Below are positions 49,917 to 57,519 of a stretch of DNA of 64,000 nucleotides, in pieces. The notes under the pieces are model-generated. The model made no database searches and was not told the DNA's origin. It saw nothing but the letters and a program-made list of their open reading frames with translations. This DNA is from Halomonas sp. KG2 (GTDB taxonomy: Bacteria > Pseudomonadota > Gammaproteobacteria > Pseudomonadales > Halomonadaceae), in NCBI GenBank assembly GCA_030440445.1, contig CP098528.1, positions 186,001 through 250,000 on the forward strand. Reading direction: 5' to 3'. Made by a program: the position numbers and the translations under genes. Position 1 is the stretch's first letter. Every line of letters starts with the position of its first letter.

Positions 49917-50975
49917 ATGTACCAGCGCTTACTTGAACACCTCACCACCGCAGTCTTACTGCTAGACGGTGAACTCCGTGTTCGTTGGATGAACCCGGCA
50001 GCGGAAGCGTTGCTAGCGGTGAGTTTTAGCCGTGTGCAGGGCATTAGTTTAGACACGCTGTTAGGGGGCGATGAGAGTATTGATGATGTCCTCGCTAAAG
50101 CGCGGGATGCCTTTCATCCCTATACCCAACGCGAAGCACGCATTACGCCGCTGAACAGCGAGCCATTAACGGTGGACTACACCGTGACCCCGCTTTCAGC
50201 CGATGAACTATTACTCGAAGTAGAGCCCCGTGATCGGCTAATGCAGATTTCCCGGGAAGAAGCGCTGACCACCCGGCAAGAGACCATCAAAGTGTTGGCG
50301 CGGGGCTTGGCTCATGAAGTTAAAAATCCCTTAGGCGGGATTCGCGGTGCTGCCCAATTATTGGAGCGCGATCTGGACGATCCTGCACTACGTGAATTCA
50401 CCCATATTATTGTGGAAGAGGTGGATCGGCTGCGAGATTTGGTCGACTCCATGTTGGGCCCCAATCGCATCGTCAAACATGAGCCGGTCAATATCCATAA
50501 GGTGTTAGAGCGGGTGCGAGCGCTGCTGATTGCCGAGCATCCGCATGTTGAGATCCGTCGTGATTATGACCCGAGTTTGCCGGATCTTTCTGGCGATGAA
50601 TCTCAAATGATCCAAGCGGTGTTGAATGTGGCACGTAACGCGGTACAGGCCATGAGTGATGCAGCAACGCCTTCGCCGGAACTTATGCTGCGCACCCGCG
50701 CACGCCGCCAATTTACGCTGGGGGCTGAACGCCATCGTTTAGTCAGTGAAGTGGGGGTTATTGATAATGGCCCTGGCATACCTGAAACATTACGTGAAAC
50801 GCTTTTCTATCCCATGGTTTCTGGGCGCGCTGAAGGTAGCGGCCTAGGGCTATCAATTGCTCAATCGATTTTGCACCAACATCAAGGATTGATCGAATGC
50901 GACTCACGCCCAGGGCATACCGAATTTCGTTTACTGATTCCATTGGTTGTTAATTTCACCGGAGAAGCGTCATGA
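49917..50975 (+). CDS. glnL: Nitrogen-regulation sensor kinase NtrB (GlnL)
   Basis: NtrB is a cytoplasmic histidine kinase/phosphatase controlled by PII that sets phosphorylation of NtrC. ATG 49917 (MYQRLLEHLTTAVLLLDGEL) is chosen because CAGGA stands 6 bases before it; an open frame upstream has only a TTG. Of 352 residues, a PAS-like domain covers about 5-100. The H-box LAHEVKNPLGG contains His133, the N-box is NVARNAVQAM at about 237-246, DNGPGIPE is at 283-290 and GSGLGLS at 307-313. Its stop overlaps the ntrC start by four bases. Confidence 0.96.
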   Translation: MYQRLLEHLTTAVLLLDGELRVRWMNPAAEALLAVSFSRVQGISLDTLLGGDESIDDVLAKARDAFHPYTQREARITPLNSEPLTVDYTVTPLSADELLLEVEPRDRLMQISREEALTTRQETIKVLARGLAHEVKNPLGGIRGAAQLLERDLDDPALREFTHIIVEEVDRLRDLVDSMLGPNRIVKHEPVNIHKVLERVRALLIAEHPHVEIRRDYDPSLPDLSGDESQMIQAVLNVARNAVQAMSDAATPSPELMLRTRARRQFTLGAERHRLVSEVGVIDNGPGIPETLRETLFYPMVSGRAEGSGLGLSIAQSILHQHQGLIECDSRPGHTEFRLLIPLVVNFTGEAS

Positions 50976-52402
50976 CTGAGGCGACACAAACCGATGTAGC
51001 ACGAGTGGTTATTGTCGATGATGACCGCGCCATCCGTTGGGTATTAGAGCGGGCCTTAGCGCAGCCAGACCTGGATGTAGAGTGTATTGAACGCGCCGAT
51101 ACCGCGCTGGAGCGACTGTTAGAAAATCCACCGGATGTGCTGGTGACTGACATTCGTATGCCCGGCATTGATGGGCTGGATTTAATGTCCCGGGTGCGTG
51201 ATGCACATCCTGACCTGCCGGTGATTGTGATGACCGCTCATTCGGACCTCGACAGTGCCGTGGCGTCTTACCAAGGGGGCGCCTTTGAATACCTGCCGAA
51301 ACCTTTTGATGTGGACGAAGCGCTGGCGCTGGTGCGCCGTGCGGTCGCTCATGCAAGAGAGCGCCAGCGCCCGGTCAGCGTGCCGGAAGGGTTGAGTGCT
51401 GAGATTATTGGTGAAGCGCCCGCTATGCAGGAAGTGTTTCGCGCCATCGGGCGGCTTTCCCACTCCCACATCACGGTGTTAATTAACGGCGAGTCTGGCA
51501 CCGGTAAAGAGCGTGTTGCTCAGGCGCTGCATCAACATAGCCCGCGAGCAGGCAAGCCGTTTATTGCGCTGAACATGGCGGCAATTCCCCGCGACTTGAT
51601 TGAGTCCGAACTATTCGGCCATGAGAAGGGCGCGTTTACCGGGGCAGCGCAACAGCGCCAAGGCCGCTTTGAACAGGCTAACGGCGGAACGCTGTTTCTC
51701 GATGAAATTGGTGACATGCCCGCTGAAACGCAAACGCGCTTGCTGCGTGTGTTAGCAGATGGTGAATTCTATCGCGTGGGCGGCCATACGCCTGTAAAAG
51801 TCGATGTACGTATTATTGCCGCTACCCATCAGAATCTGGAATCGTTAGTTGACGATGGGCGGTTTCGGGAAGACTTGTTCCACCGCTTAAACGTGATTCG
51901 CGTTCATCTGCCGCGCCTTGCCGAACGTCGGGAAGATATTCCGCGTTTAACGCGCCATTTCTTAGCGGAAGCTGCCAAAGAGCTGACCACCGATATCAAG
52001 GTGTTAACACCCGAAGCAGAAGCACACCTCACCCGTTTGCCGTGGCCGGGGAATGTTCGTCAATTAGAAAATATTTGCCGTTGGCTAACGGTAATGGCTT
52101 CCGGCCGCGAAATCCTCATTGAGGACTTGCCCCCAGAACTGCTCTCGATCAGCGCTTCTGAAGGTAGTGTTTATGGCGATTGGCGTTCCGCGTTCAGAGA
52201 TTGGGCGGACCACGCCTTGGCAGAAGGCCATACCCACCTGTTGGAAGAAGCCGTGCCGGATTTTGAGCGCATTCTGATTGAAACGGCGCTAAAACATACC
52301 GGTGGCCGCAAAGGCGAAGCCGCCGAATTGCTCGGCTGGGGGCGCAATACACTTACCCGTAAATTGAAGACGCTGCTGCCTGCGTTAGCAGATGATGCCT
52401 AA
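50972..52402 (+). CDS. glnG: Nitrogen-regulation response regulator NtrC (GlnG)
   Basis: NtrC activates sigma-54 promoters of nitrogen genes, including the glnA promoter in this window. It has 476 residues: receiver domain with Asp60 as phosphorylation site (VLVTDIRMPG) and Lys110; AAA+ domain with Walker A GESGTGKE at 173-180 and the sigma-54 contact loop GAFTGA at 220-225; Fis-type HTH at the C-terminus (GRKGEAAELLGWGRNTLTRK). It is coupled to ntrB by an ATGA overlap. Confidence 0.97.
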   Translation: MTEATQTDVARVVIVDDDRAIRWVLERALAQPDLDVECIERADTALERLLENPPDVLVTDIRMPGIDGLDLMSRVRDAHPDLPVIVMTAHSDLDSAVASYQGGAFEYLPKPFDVDEALALVRRAVAHARERQRPVSVPEGLSAEIIGEAPAMQEVFRAIGRLSHSHITVLINGESGTGKERVAQALHQHSPRAGKPFIALNMAAIPRDLIESELFGHEKGAFTGAAQQRQGRFEQANGGTLFLDEIGDMPAETQTRLLRVLADGEFYRVGGHTPVKVDVRIIAATHQNLESLVDDGRFREDLFHRLNVIRVHLPRLAERREDIPRLTRHFLAEAAKELTTDIKVLTPEAEAHLTRLPWPGNVRQLENICRWLTVMASGREILIEDLPPELLSISASEGSVYGDWRSAFRDWADHALAEGHTHLLEEAVPDFERILIETALKHTGGRKGEAAELLGWGRNTLTRKLKTLLPALADDA

Positions 52403-52436
52403 CCGACCCTTCTTTTAACAAATAACCTGTTAGCGA

Positions 52437-52464
52437 CCAATCTATTCGCGGCCAATCTATTCGC
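52437..52464. repeat. 13-bp direct repeat after ntrC
   Basis: CCAATCTATTCGC occurs at 52437-52449 and 52452-52464 (period 15), with a diverged third copy after. It lies in the short gap between the convergent ntrC and ChaN-like genes. Confidence 0.85.
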
Positions 52465-52481
52465 AACCAACCTGTCAGCGG

Positions 52482-53330
52482 TTACTCCGCCGCTGGCAGT
52501 ACAAAAACAGCATCTGCTAATGCAGGGTCGGGTAGCTCACAGGCTTCTGTTGACCAGGGCAGTAAGCTGAAGGTGTGATCTACCCCCAGCCCATCAAGTT
52601 GGTGTGGCACTCCGTCGTGATAAATCACATGGCCCAAACCCATCAAGCCAACGGCCAATTTGCCCTCCAAGGCGGCGTTAGCCAGCCCTTCGGCCATCGC
52701 AACGTCCCAGCTAAGCTGGGCCTGTAAAAAGCGTCTCAGCATAGTGGGGTCGTCGTCACCCATTGCATGCTGGTCAAATACGTCTTTTAAGCGCCTTTCA
52801 TAGCCAGCGCTTGGCGGTAACGGTGCAGGTATATGGTGTCGCTGGTCGGCAGGCACGCTGCTGAAGCCGTCACGCGCTAAGCGCTGACGCAGCTCGGGAG
52901 TAATGTTTAGGGCGATCAGAGGAATCTGTTGAATACGCGCGAAATGGAGAATGGGTAAGTAAAGGTCAGCATCAAACCCCCAGTTCTCCTCCCAGCCGGA
53001 CTGTTCCAACAGCGCTTCTTCGGATAACAAGCCCGCCACCCAATCATCGAGTACGGGTTGCGCTTCCCGGGGCAGCATTTCTAACCCTATGACCATATCG
53101 TCACGCAGCGCGTAAAGCCCCGCTAGGGTGTGCAACTGCCAGCGGTGGTGGTCAATGGCATCATGCTGCTCGCCCAAGAGAACAACCTGGTGCTGTACTG
53201 CTTGGGCTAAAACAGCGCTGTTAGCAATGGCATGTTGCGATTGCCACCACTGGCCAGGAAGAGGGCAATTGGCATGAGCCGCTAAAGGTAGCCAGCCTAG
53301 AGCCATGGCAGCGATGAAATGGTGGCGCAT
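52482..53330 (-). CDS. ChaN-like exported protein (DUF399)
   Basis: The 282-residue protein has a signal peptide (to about residue 20, LPLAAHA). It contains the ChaN-type heme- or metal-binding fold: VVLLGEQHDAIDHHRWQ near residue 50-66, MVIGLEMLPREAQPVLDDW and the C-terminal VGLMGLGHVIYHDGVP. Campylobacter ChaN binds heme at the membrane. A cysteine follows the signal peptide (HANC), but without a proper lipobox, so the protein may be free in the periplasm. Function in this organism is unknown. Confidence 0.8.
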   Translation of the reverse strand: MRHHFIAAMALGWLPLAAHANCPLPGQWWQSQHAIANSAVLAQAVQHQVVLLGEQHDAIDHHRWQLHTLAGLYALRDDMVIGLEMLPREAQPVLDDWVAGLLSEEALLEQSGWEENWGFDADLYLPILHFARIQQIPLIALNITPELRQRLARDGFSSVPADQRHHIPAPLPPSAGYERRLKDVFDQHAMGDDDPTMLRRFLQAQLSWDVAMAEGLANAALEGKLAVGLMGLGHVIYHDGVPHQLDGLGVDHTFSLLPWSTEACELPDPALADAVFVLPAAE

Positions 53331-53342
53331 GGGCGTTGTGTC

Positions 53343-53519
53343 CTAGCGTTCTTCTGCTTTAAGGCGATTGATCTCAGTCAGAATAGCTTCTGCTTCTTCC
53401 GTCAATGTGGCGTTAGCTCTCATGTCACCATTGCGCGAAGCTTGCATTGCGGCCTGTAGTTTACGCTCGTAATCTTGCTGGAGTTTTTTCTTGGGATCGC
53501 GTTTAAATAGACCAAGCAT
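53343..53519 (-). CDS. Small DUF6435-type protein
   Basis: This 58-residue protein begins MLGLFKRDPKKKLQQDYERK and is helical and charged throughout, with MQASRNGDMRANATLTEEAEAI in the middle. That outline matches the family known as DUF6435, of unknown function. The ribosome site is AGGAG with normal spacing, and the gene sits just before the ChaN-like gene in the same direction. Confidence 0.8.
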   Translation of the reverse strand: MLGLFKRDPKKKLQQDYERKLQAAMQASRNGDMRANATLTEEAEAILTEINRLKAEER

Positions 53520-53664
53520 GAGTGTTCTCCTGTTGTTTGTACATCATTTGTATAGCTTTGCTTGGCGTATGTCGACTATTTGTTGTAACACTTCGTTAGC
53601 AGAAGTACGTTTGCGGTCCATGTTGAGCTAAATAGCGCGGCTTTAAGAGCGCTATTTTCAAAGG

Positions 53665-53733
53665 CGTAATTTTTAAGGACATCGTTTTTTAAGGACATAG
53701 CTTTTAAAGACATCGCTATTGAAGACACAGCGC
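53665..53733. repeat. Degenerate tandem repeat of about 17 bp
   Basis: Three to four imperfect copies of TTTTAARGACATCGCTA lie in tandem between the DUF6435-type gene and the end of the YqiA-like gene, and run slightly into the latter's stop region. The repeat arose between convergent or tandem transcript ends and has no gene. Confidence 0.75.
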
Positions 53734-54234
53734 TAAAAACCGCTCGAAATCAGAAAGTATTGTATCGAGACTGTTCTGCAGGCGATGGTCATCGTCAATC
53801 ATGCGTAGTGAAAGTCGCTGACAGCGGGCATGTTCAATGACGGGGCCAGGCGGTACGACATCATCTCGCCATCCATGAATGATATGCGTGTGTTGTGCTT
53901 GCAGTGTGATTGAGGTTTGCGGGTAATCTGGCAAGCCAAGAGCAGGGGCTAATAAAAAGCAACCTAACACGGGTTCCTGGGCACTAACCGCTGCACTTAA
54001 CCATCCGCCGAGACTGGAACCCGCCAAAACACAGTTAGCCAGTGTGTCGTTGCGTTCATCAATCACGGCAAGTAAATGCTCTAAACGCTTCTGCGGCTCT
54101 TTTAAGCCACGGTAGTCCATGACGACCGGTTCGCAGTTCTCAAACTTCTCAGCAACCCCTTTTAGCGCTTGCACCTTCAGGGCACCAGGCCCGCTTTCCA
54201 AGCCGTGTGAAAGGTAAACAGTCATCATAGCCAT
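53716..54234 (-). CDS. YqiA-like alpha/beta-hydrolase (esterase)
   Basis: This is a small serine esterase of 172 residues. The nucleophile elbow is G72-S-S74-L-G76, the likely acid is Asp in HGWRDDVVP and the histidine is in DDDHRLQ. SHGLESGPGALK at the start matches the YqiA/UPF0227-like family. The first ATG (54234) overlaps the stop of the entericidin-like gene as TAATG. An ATG three codons later is also possible. Confidence 0.8.
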   Translation of the reverse strand: MAMMTVYLSHGLESGPGALKVQALKGVAEKFENCEPVVMDYRGLKEPQKRLEHLLAVIDERNDTLANCVLAGSSLGGWLSAAVSAQEPVLGCFLLAPALGLPDYPQTSITLQAQHTHIIHGWRDDVVPPGPVIEHARCQRLSLRMIDDDHRLQNSLDTILSDFERFLALCLQ

Positions 54235-54368
54235 TAGCTACTTGCGGAGCGCTGAATAGCTTCGCCGCCTCGTTCAATATCTTCACCTGCGCCGCGAATA
54301 GTGTTGCAGCCACTTATGACCAGAAGTGCCACCATCATCAATAAACTGATCGCCATTGCACGCTTCAT
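54234..54368 (-). CDS. Entericidin-type small lipoprotein
   Basis: This is a 44-residue lipoprotein with a signal peptide and the lipobox VISGC, cleaved before Cys21. The mature part NTIRGAGEDIERGGEAIQRS is the entericidin A/B signature. In E. coli these are a small bacteriolytic pair under stationary-phase control; single copies of unknown role are widespread. The start ATG has CAGGAATCC? type spacing that is only fair. Its TAA overlaps the next ATG. Confidence 0.88.
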   Translation of the reverse strand: MKRAMAISLLMMVALLVISGCNTIRGAGEDIERGGEAIQRSASS

Positions 54369-54664
54369 TGCAGGAATCCTCATCAGCTGAGCACTTGTAG
54401 AGCGGTTTTAGGTACGCTGTTATTAAAAATAATCGTTGCAGGCAGTTGGTGCCATCAATTTCCCATCGTTTGAGCGCTGGCTGGCCGTGTGATTTTGTCG
54501 CATGTGTCAGTTTTAGCCATGAAATAGCGGCGTTTATCTCTTAGTCTAGTATTTCGATTGATTCTTAAGATATTGTTTCTTATTTGTTTTTTCGTTAAAA
54601 ATGGCACTTGGCCTATTGTCTGCAATAACCTGACTACAGCCGTAATGTTGTTACTCTAATTTTT
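54369..54664. other. A+T-rich intergenic region upstream of the small RNA
   Basis: No gene was found. A weak promoter candidate, CTGACT (54630-54635) with TACTCT (54652-54657) 16 bases apart, could start the RNA described next near 54665. A GacA-type upstream box (TGTAAG-N6-CTTACA) was looked for and not found. Confidence 0.4.
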
Positions 54665-54896
54665 AAGTGGAAGTAATCGCTAAAAACGCTTTGCAGCAAC
54701 GTTAGCCACAATGAGTCAACAAGCGTGAGCAGGCTAATAGGTAATTAGGGAAGGCATGGAGCCATATTAGCAAAAGGATGTGAAAGGACATTTAGCCTGC
54801 TCACCCTTATCAGTGTAAGGAAACGCTGATCATCACCGCTAGGGAATAGCATTGATGCAAAATCACCATCTCGTGAAAGCGAGGTGGTTTTTTTGC
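54665..54896 (+). ncRNA. Candidate CsrA/RsmA-binding small RNA (CsrB/RsmY/RsmZ class)
   Basis: This gene-free segment ends in an intrinsic terminator and holds six GGA motifs within 100 bases (54749, 54758, 54776, 54786, 54819 and 54843). Several lie in hairpin loops, the form CsrA/RsmA binds. ATCAGTG-TAAGGAAA-CGCTGAT is a 7-bp stem with AAGGA in its loop, and GCTA-GGGAA-TAGC shows GGGA. GGC-ATGGA-GCC and ATGT-GAAAGG-ACAT are smaller loops of the same kind. A perfect 13-bp stem (54725-54737 with 54792-54804) closes the 5' domain. The 5' end is a guess. The strand is set by the terminator. Confidence 0.7.
54865..54894 (+). terminator. Rho-independent terminator of the small RNA
   Basis: CCATCTCG and CGAGGTGG pair (one G-T) around a 6-base loop and are followed by seven T residues. 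No protein gene precedes it on this strand within 2 kb, which is why it points to an RNA gene. Confidence 0.9.
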
Positions 54897-55070
54897 GTCA
54901 ATTAATTGTGTTTAACACTTTGATTCTTCTGTATATTTAACTTTTCCAGACTTTTTGAACAACTTTTGTATCAATAAGCGTGACATTTTGGTCTATCCTC
55001 TGGTGTAAACCAAAATTTAGCGGTTAGAAGACGTCAACGTAGCAGCCGCACACTTCCAGGGACAAGCGCT

Positions 55071-55202
55071 ATGGCGATGGTATTGATGTTATGCATGTTT
55101 GTGCTGTTTCTAGGGTTTTCGGGAGTCGGTCTTTATATGATGTTCAAGACATCGTTTATGACCACAGTAGAGGATCGTGACGATATGCCTCCCGATATGT
55201 AG
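55071..55202 (+). CDS. 43-residue single-helix membrane protein
   Basis: A short frame, MAMVLMLCMFVLFLGFSGVG at the start, gives one membrane helix (about residues 3-24) and an acidic tail (TTVEDRDDMPPDM). AGGGA lies 10 bases before the first ATG, a weak fit; an ATG two codons later is an alternative. A strong terminator 36 bases after the stop supports it as a transcribed unit. No family was recognised. Confidence 0.55.
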   Translation: MAMVLMLCMFVLFLGFSGVGLYMMFKTSFMTTVEDRDDMPPDM

Positions 55203-55237
55203 ATAATTAAAACAATAGATAATTAATCGACAATACC

Positions 55238-55269
55238 AAAGCCACCTGCGTCCACGTTGGTGGCTTTTT
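55238..55269 (+). terminator. Rho-independent terminator after the small membrane protein
   Basis: AAAGCCACC and GGTGGCTTT form a 9-bp stem with a 12-base loop, followed by TTGCTTTT. A direct repeat of TAGATAATTAA (55200-55210 and 55216-55226) lies between the stop codon and the stem. Confidence 0.9.
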
Positions 55270-55309
55270 GCTTTTATTGATACGGCGTAGAGCGGCCAAC
55301 TACAGAGGG

Positions 55310-55849
55310 TTATCCCATCCAATAAAGACTCAGTAGCGCAAAGCCATAGCCCAGGGCTGCGCCGGCAATGACATCGCTGACATAGTGCAGCCCAAGCCCC
55401 ACCCGCGAAATGGCAATCAGTAAACTAAGGGGAATCACAATAGGTAGCAACCAGGGGGTATGAGCGGCGACCAACACGCTGAACATCACCGCATGCATGG
55501 TGTGACCACTGGGGAAGCTGTATTTGTCTCGGGCAGGCTCGCCACAGTGGACGCCACCGAGGTAGGTGATGAACGGACGTTCGCGACACAGCCGCGTTTT
55601 TACCAACTTATAAATAGCGACTGCAAACAGTGCGATGGCGCTGTACTGCATGATTCGCCAAGCACCATTAGGCTGTAACCAGGGCTGTGCAGCGATTAAT
55701 AATACCCAGACAGGCCAGTCTCCCAGCTTACTTGCCGTTTGCAGCGTTAGCCGCCAGGGGCGATAAAGCGTTAGCTGTGTTACCCGCTGGCAAAGCTGCC
55801 ATTCAAAGACATCAAGACGATCGAATACGACAAGCGGACGCGGACGCAT
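55310..55849 (-). CDS. PAP2-family membrane phosphatase
   Basis: This is an inner-membrane lipid or undecaprenyl pyrophosphate phosphatase-type protein of 179 residues. The three phosphatase motifs are complete: KTRLCRERP (K-x6-RP), PSGH, and SRVGLGLHYVSD (SR-x5-H-x3-D). Five or six hydrophobic helices surround them. ATG 55849 is preferred since AGGAG precedes it by 7 bases. It overlaps the glycosyltransferase gene by 38 bases, so a joint role in an envelope lipid or glycolipid is inferred. Confidence 0.87.
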   Translation of the reverse strand: MRPRPLVVFDRLDVFEWQLCQRVTQLTLYRPWRLTLQTASKLGDWPVWVLLIAAQPWLQPNGAWRIMQYSAIALFAVAIYKLVKTRLCRERPFITYLGGVHCGEPARDKYSFPSGHTMHAVMFSVLVAAHTPWLLPIVIPLSLLIAISRVGLGLHYVSDVIAGAALGYGFALLSLYWMG

Positions 55850-57047
55850 GGTGAGTCTCCTGGGCATTTTGTAAATAGCGTAAGAACTGCTCTGCGATTC
55901 CCGGCCAGCTTTGCTCTAGCGCGCGTAGGCGGGCGGTTCTACCTAGGCGGGCGTAGTCAGCAGGGTGCTGGCATAACGCGACGGCAGCCTGTTGAAAAGC
56001 AAGCGTATCGCCAGGGGGGACGGTGATGCCGTTGTGCCTGCTTTGAATCAGCTCGGCGCTGGCGGCGTGGTGATATGCCACGACTGCCAGCCCGCTGGCC
56101 ATGGCTTCAGTCACCACATTTCCCCATGTTTCTGACTGAGAGGGGAAAATGAACATATCGGCACTGGCATAGTGGCGTGCTAGCGCCTGTTTATTCACAA
56201 AACCGGTGAAATGAGCATCGGGTAGCGCCTTTTGTAACTGAGCGCGGCCTGGGCCATCGCCAACAATGACGTGTGCCATATCGGGGCGTACGTCACTCAT
56301 GGCCTGCAGCGTTTCTTGCAGTAACGCGAGGTTTTTTTCTGGGGCTAAGCGACCCACATACAGCGCAACAGGTTGATGTTCGCTAACCCCCCACTGTTCG
56401 CGTAGGGTGTCGTCACGGTGGGCTGGGGAAAATATATCGCCATCGATGCCGCGTGAGAGCACCTTTACACCGCGGATATCCTGAGCGCGTAGCGCTTCAG
56501 CCTGTTGTTGCGTAGGCACAAGGGTAAGGTCGCAGCCGTTATGGAAGTAGCGTAAATATCGCCGCGTGGCAGCAGCTAGCCAGGAAACCCCGTAGTCATG
56601 GCAGTAGTGATCGAAATTAGTATGCCAGCCAGCCACTAAAGGTATGTTCAGTTGGCGTGCTGCATGCCGAGCTGCCCAGCCCAGCGGGCCCTGGGTTGCC
56701 AGATAAATATAGTCGGGACGCTGCTTCTGCCAGAAACGGCGAAGTTTTGAAGGTCTGGCAAGGCCAATCTGCACAGCGTTATAACCCGGTAGCGCTAACC
56801 GCCGAACCTGAAGCTCTTGGGACGGTTCTTGATAGGGTTCCTGATACGGCTCTTGAGAAAGCCCTTGAGAAAGCCCTTGAGAACGCTCTTGAGCAACATT
56901 GATGGCGCTGGCAGCCATGTTTGGTTTAGGGCGAATAACATCCACTGTTACCCCCAACCGAGTGAGTTCACGACATAGCCTATTTAAGGTATGCGCAACA
57001 CCATTTATTTCTGGTGACCATGTTTCGCTAACGATACAGAGTCGCAT
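55812..57047 (-). CDS. GT4-family glycosyltransferase with a repeat insert
   Basis: The 411-residue enzyme has a GT-B fold. The N-terminal MRLCIVSETWSPEINGVAHTL and the C-terminal nucleotide-sugar site (VGRLAPEKNLALL, VGDGPGRAQL, FPSQSETWGNVVTEAMASGL) resemble GDP-mannose-dependent alpha-mannosyltransferases (MgtA type). The acceptor is unknown. An insert at about residues 54-78 has six to seven four-residue repeats (such as GLSQ and EPYQ) that most relatives lack. It forms a pair with the PAP2 gene downstream. Confidence 0.85.
   Translation of the reverse strand: MRLCIVSETWSPEINGVAHTLNRLCRELTRLGVTVDVIRPKPNMAASAINVAQERSQGLSQGLSQEPYQEPYQEPSQELQVRRLALPGYNAVQIGLARPSKLRRFWQKQRPDYIYLATQGPLGWAARHAARQLNIPLVAGWHTNFDHYCHDYGVSWLAAATRRYLRYFHNGCDLTLVPTQQQAEALRAQDIRGVKVLSRGIDGDIFSPAHRDDTLREQWGVSEHQPVALYVGRLAPEKNLALLQETLQAMSDVRPDMAHVIVGDGPGRAQLQKALPDAHFTGFVNKQALARHYASADMFIFPSQSETWGNVVTEAMASGLAVVAYHHAASAELIQSRHNGITVPPGDTLAFQQAAVALCQHPADYARLGRTARLRALEQSWPGIAEQFLRYLQNAQETHHASASACRIRSS
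56817..56893. repeat. 12-bp minisatellite inside the glycosyltransferase gene
   Basis: About six copies of a 12-base unit related to CTTGAGAAAGCC (on the + strand) are in tandem; the two central copies are identical. They encode the four-residue repeats of the glycosyltransferase insert. The unit length keeps the reading frame when copies are gained or lost. Confidence 0.85.
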
Positions 57048-57519
57048 GGGCGATCCATCCCTTTATCACGTTTTTACTCACTATTTCATTCACTATTTCA
57101 TTGACTATGCGTAGCGACAGTGACACTGCCAAGACAGCCTAGTGAACATGGGATGACAGGCCACCATTTTTAATGGTGAAGCCGTTAGTGAATGGTGACG
57201 CCTTAGCAGATCAAGATGTCGATCAGGTTGCATTTTCATGGTTATCAAAAAAAACGCTAAAAAATAAAACTTTAAGAAGAATGACATATATCGGTTTTAA
57301 GGTAGCTGACGACGAGGTAAATATATCCTCGATTGTGCCTTCGCAATGCGCAATTAAAAGCTCAGTAAGCAGCTTAAACATAATTTTCGTTTTTTATGAC
57401 GACCCTTTTCTGATGAATGTTGGGTTGAAAAGAAATTAAATTAGAAGACTTCATTGTCTGAATTATCTTGCAACTAAAAGTGCTGATAACAAGCGCTAAC
57501 TACTTTAATGGGATCAATC
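57048..57519. other. A+T-rich intergenic region before the porin gene
   Basis: The region holds a 12-bp tandem duplication (CACTATTTCATT at 57079-57090 and 57091-57102) near the glycosyltransferase start. The 300 bases before the porin are A+T-rich and probably hold its promoter and regulatory sites. A frame of 88 codons at 57173-57439 is open but has no ribosome site or protein-like features, so it is not called. Confidence 0.5.

Noticed and set aside
54480..54660. GacA-type box upstream of the small RNA
   Set aside because: No sequence close to TGTAAG-N6-CTTACA was found, so control by GacA is not claimed.
57173..57439. 88-codon frame upstream of the porin
   Set aside because: A+T-rich regulatory-type sequence without a ribosome site; the composition is unlike neighbouring genes.
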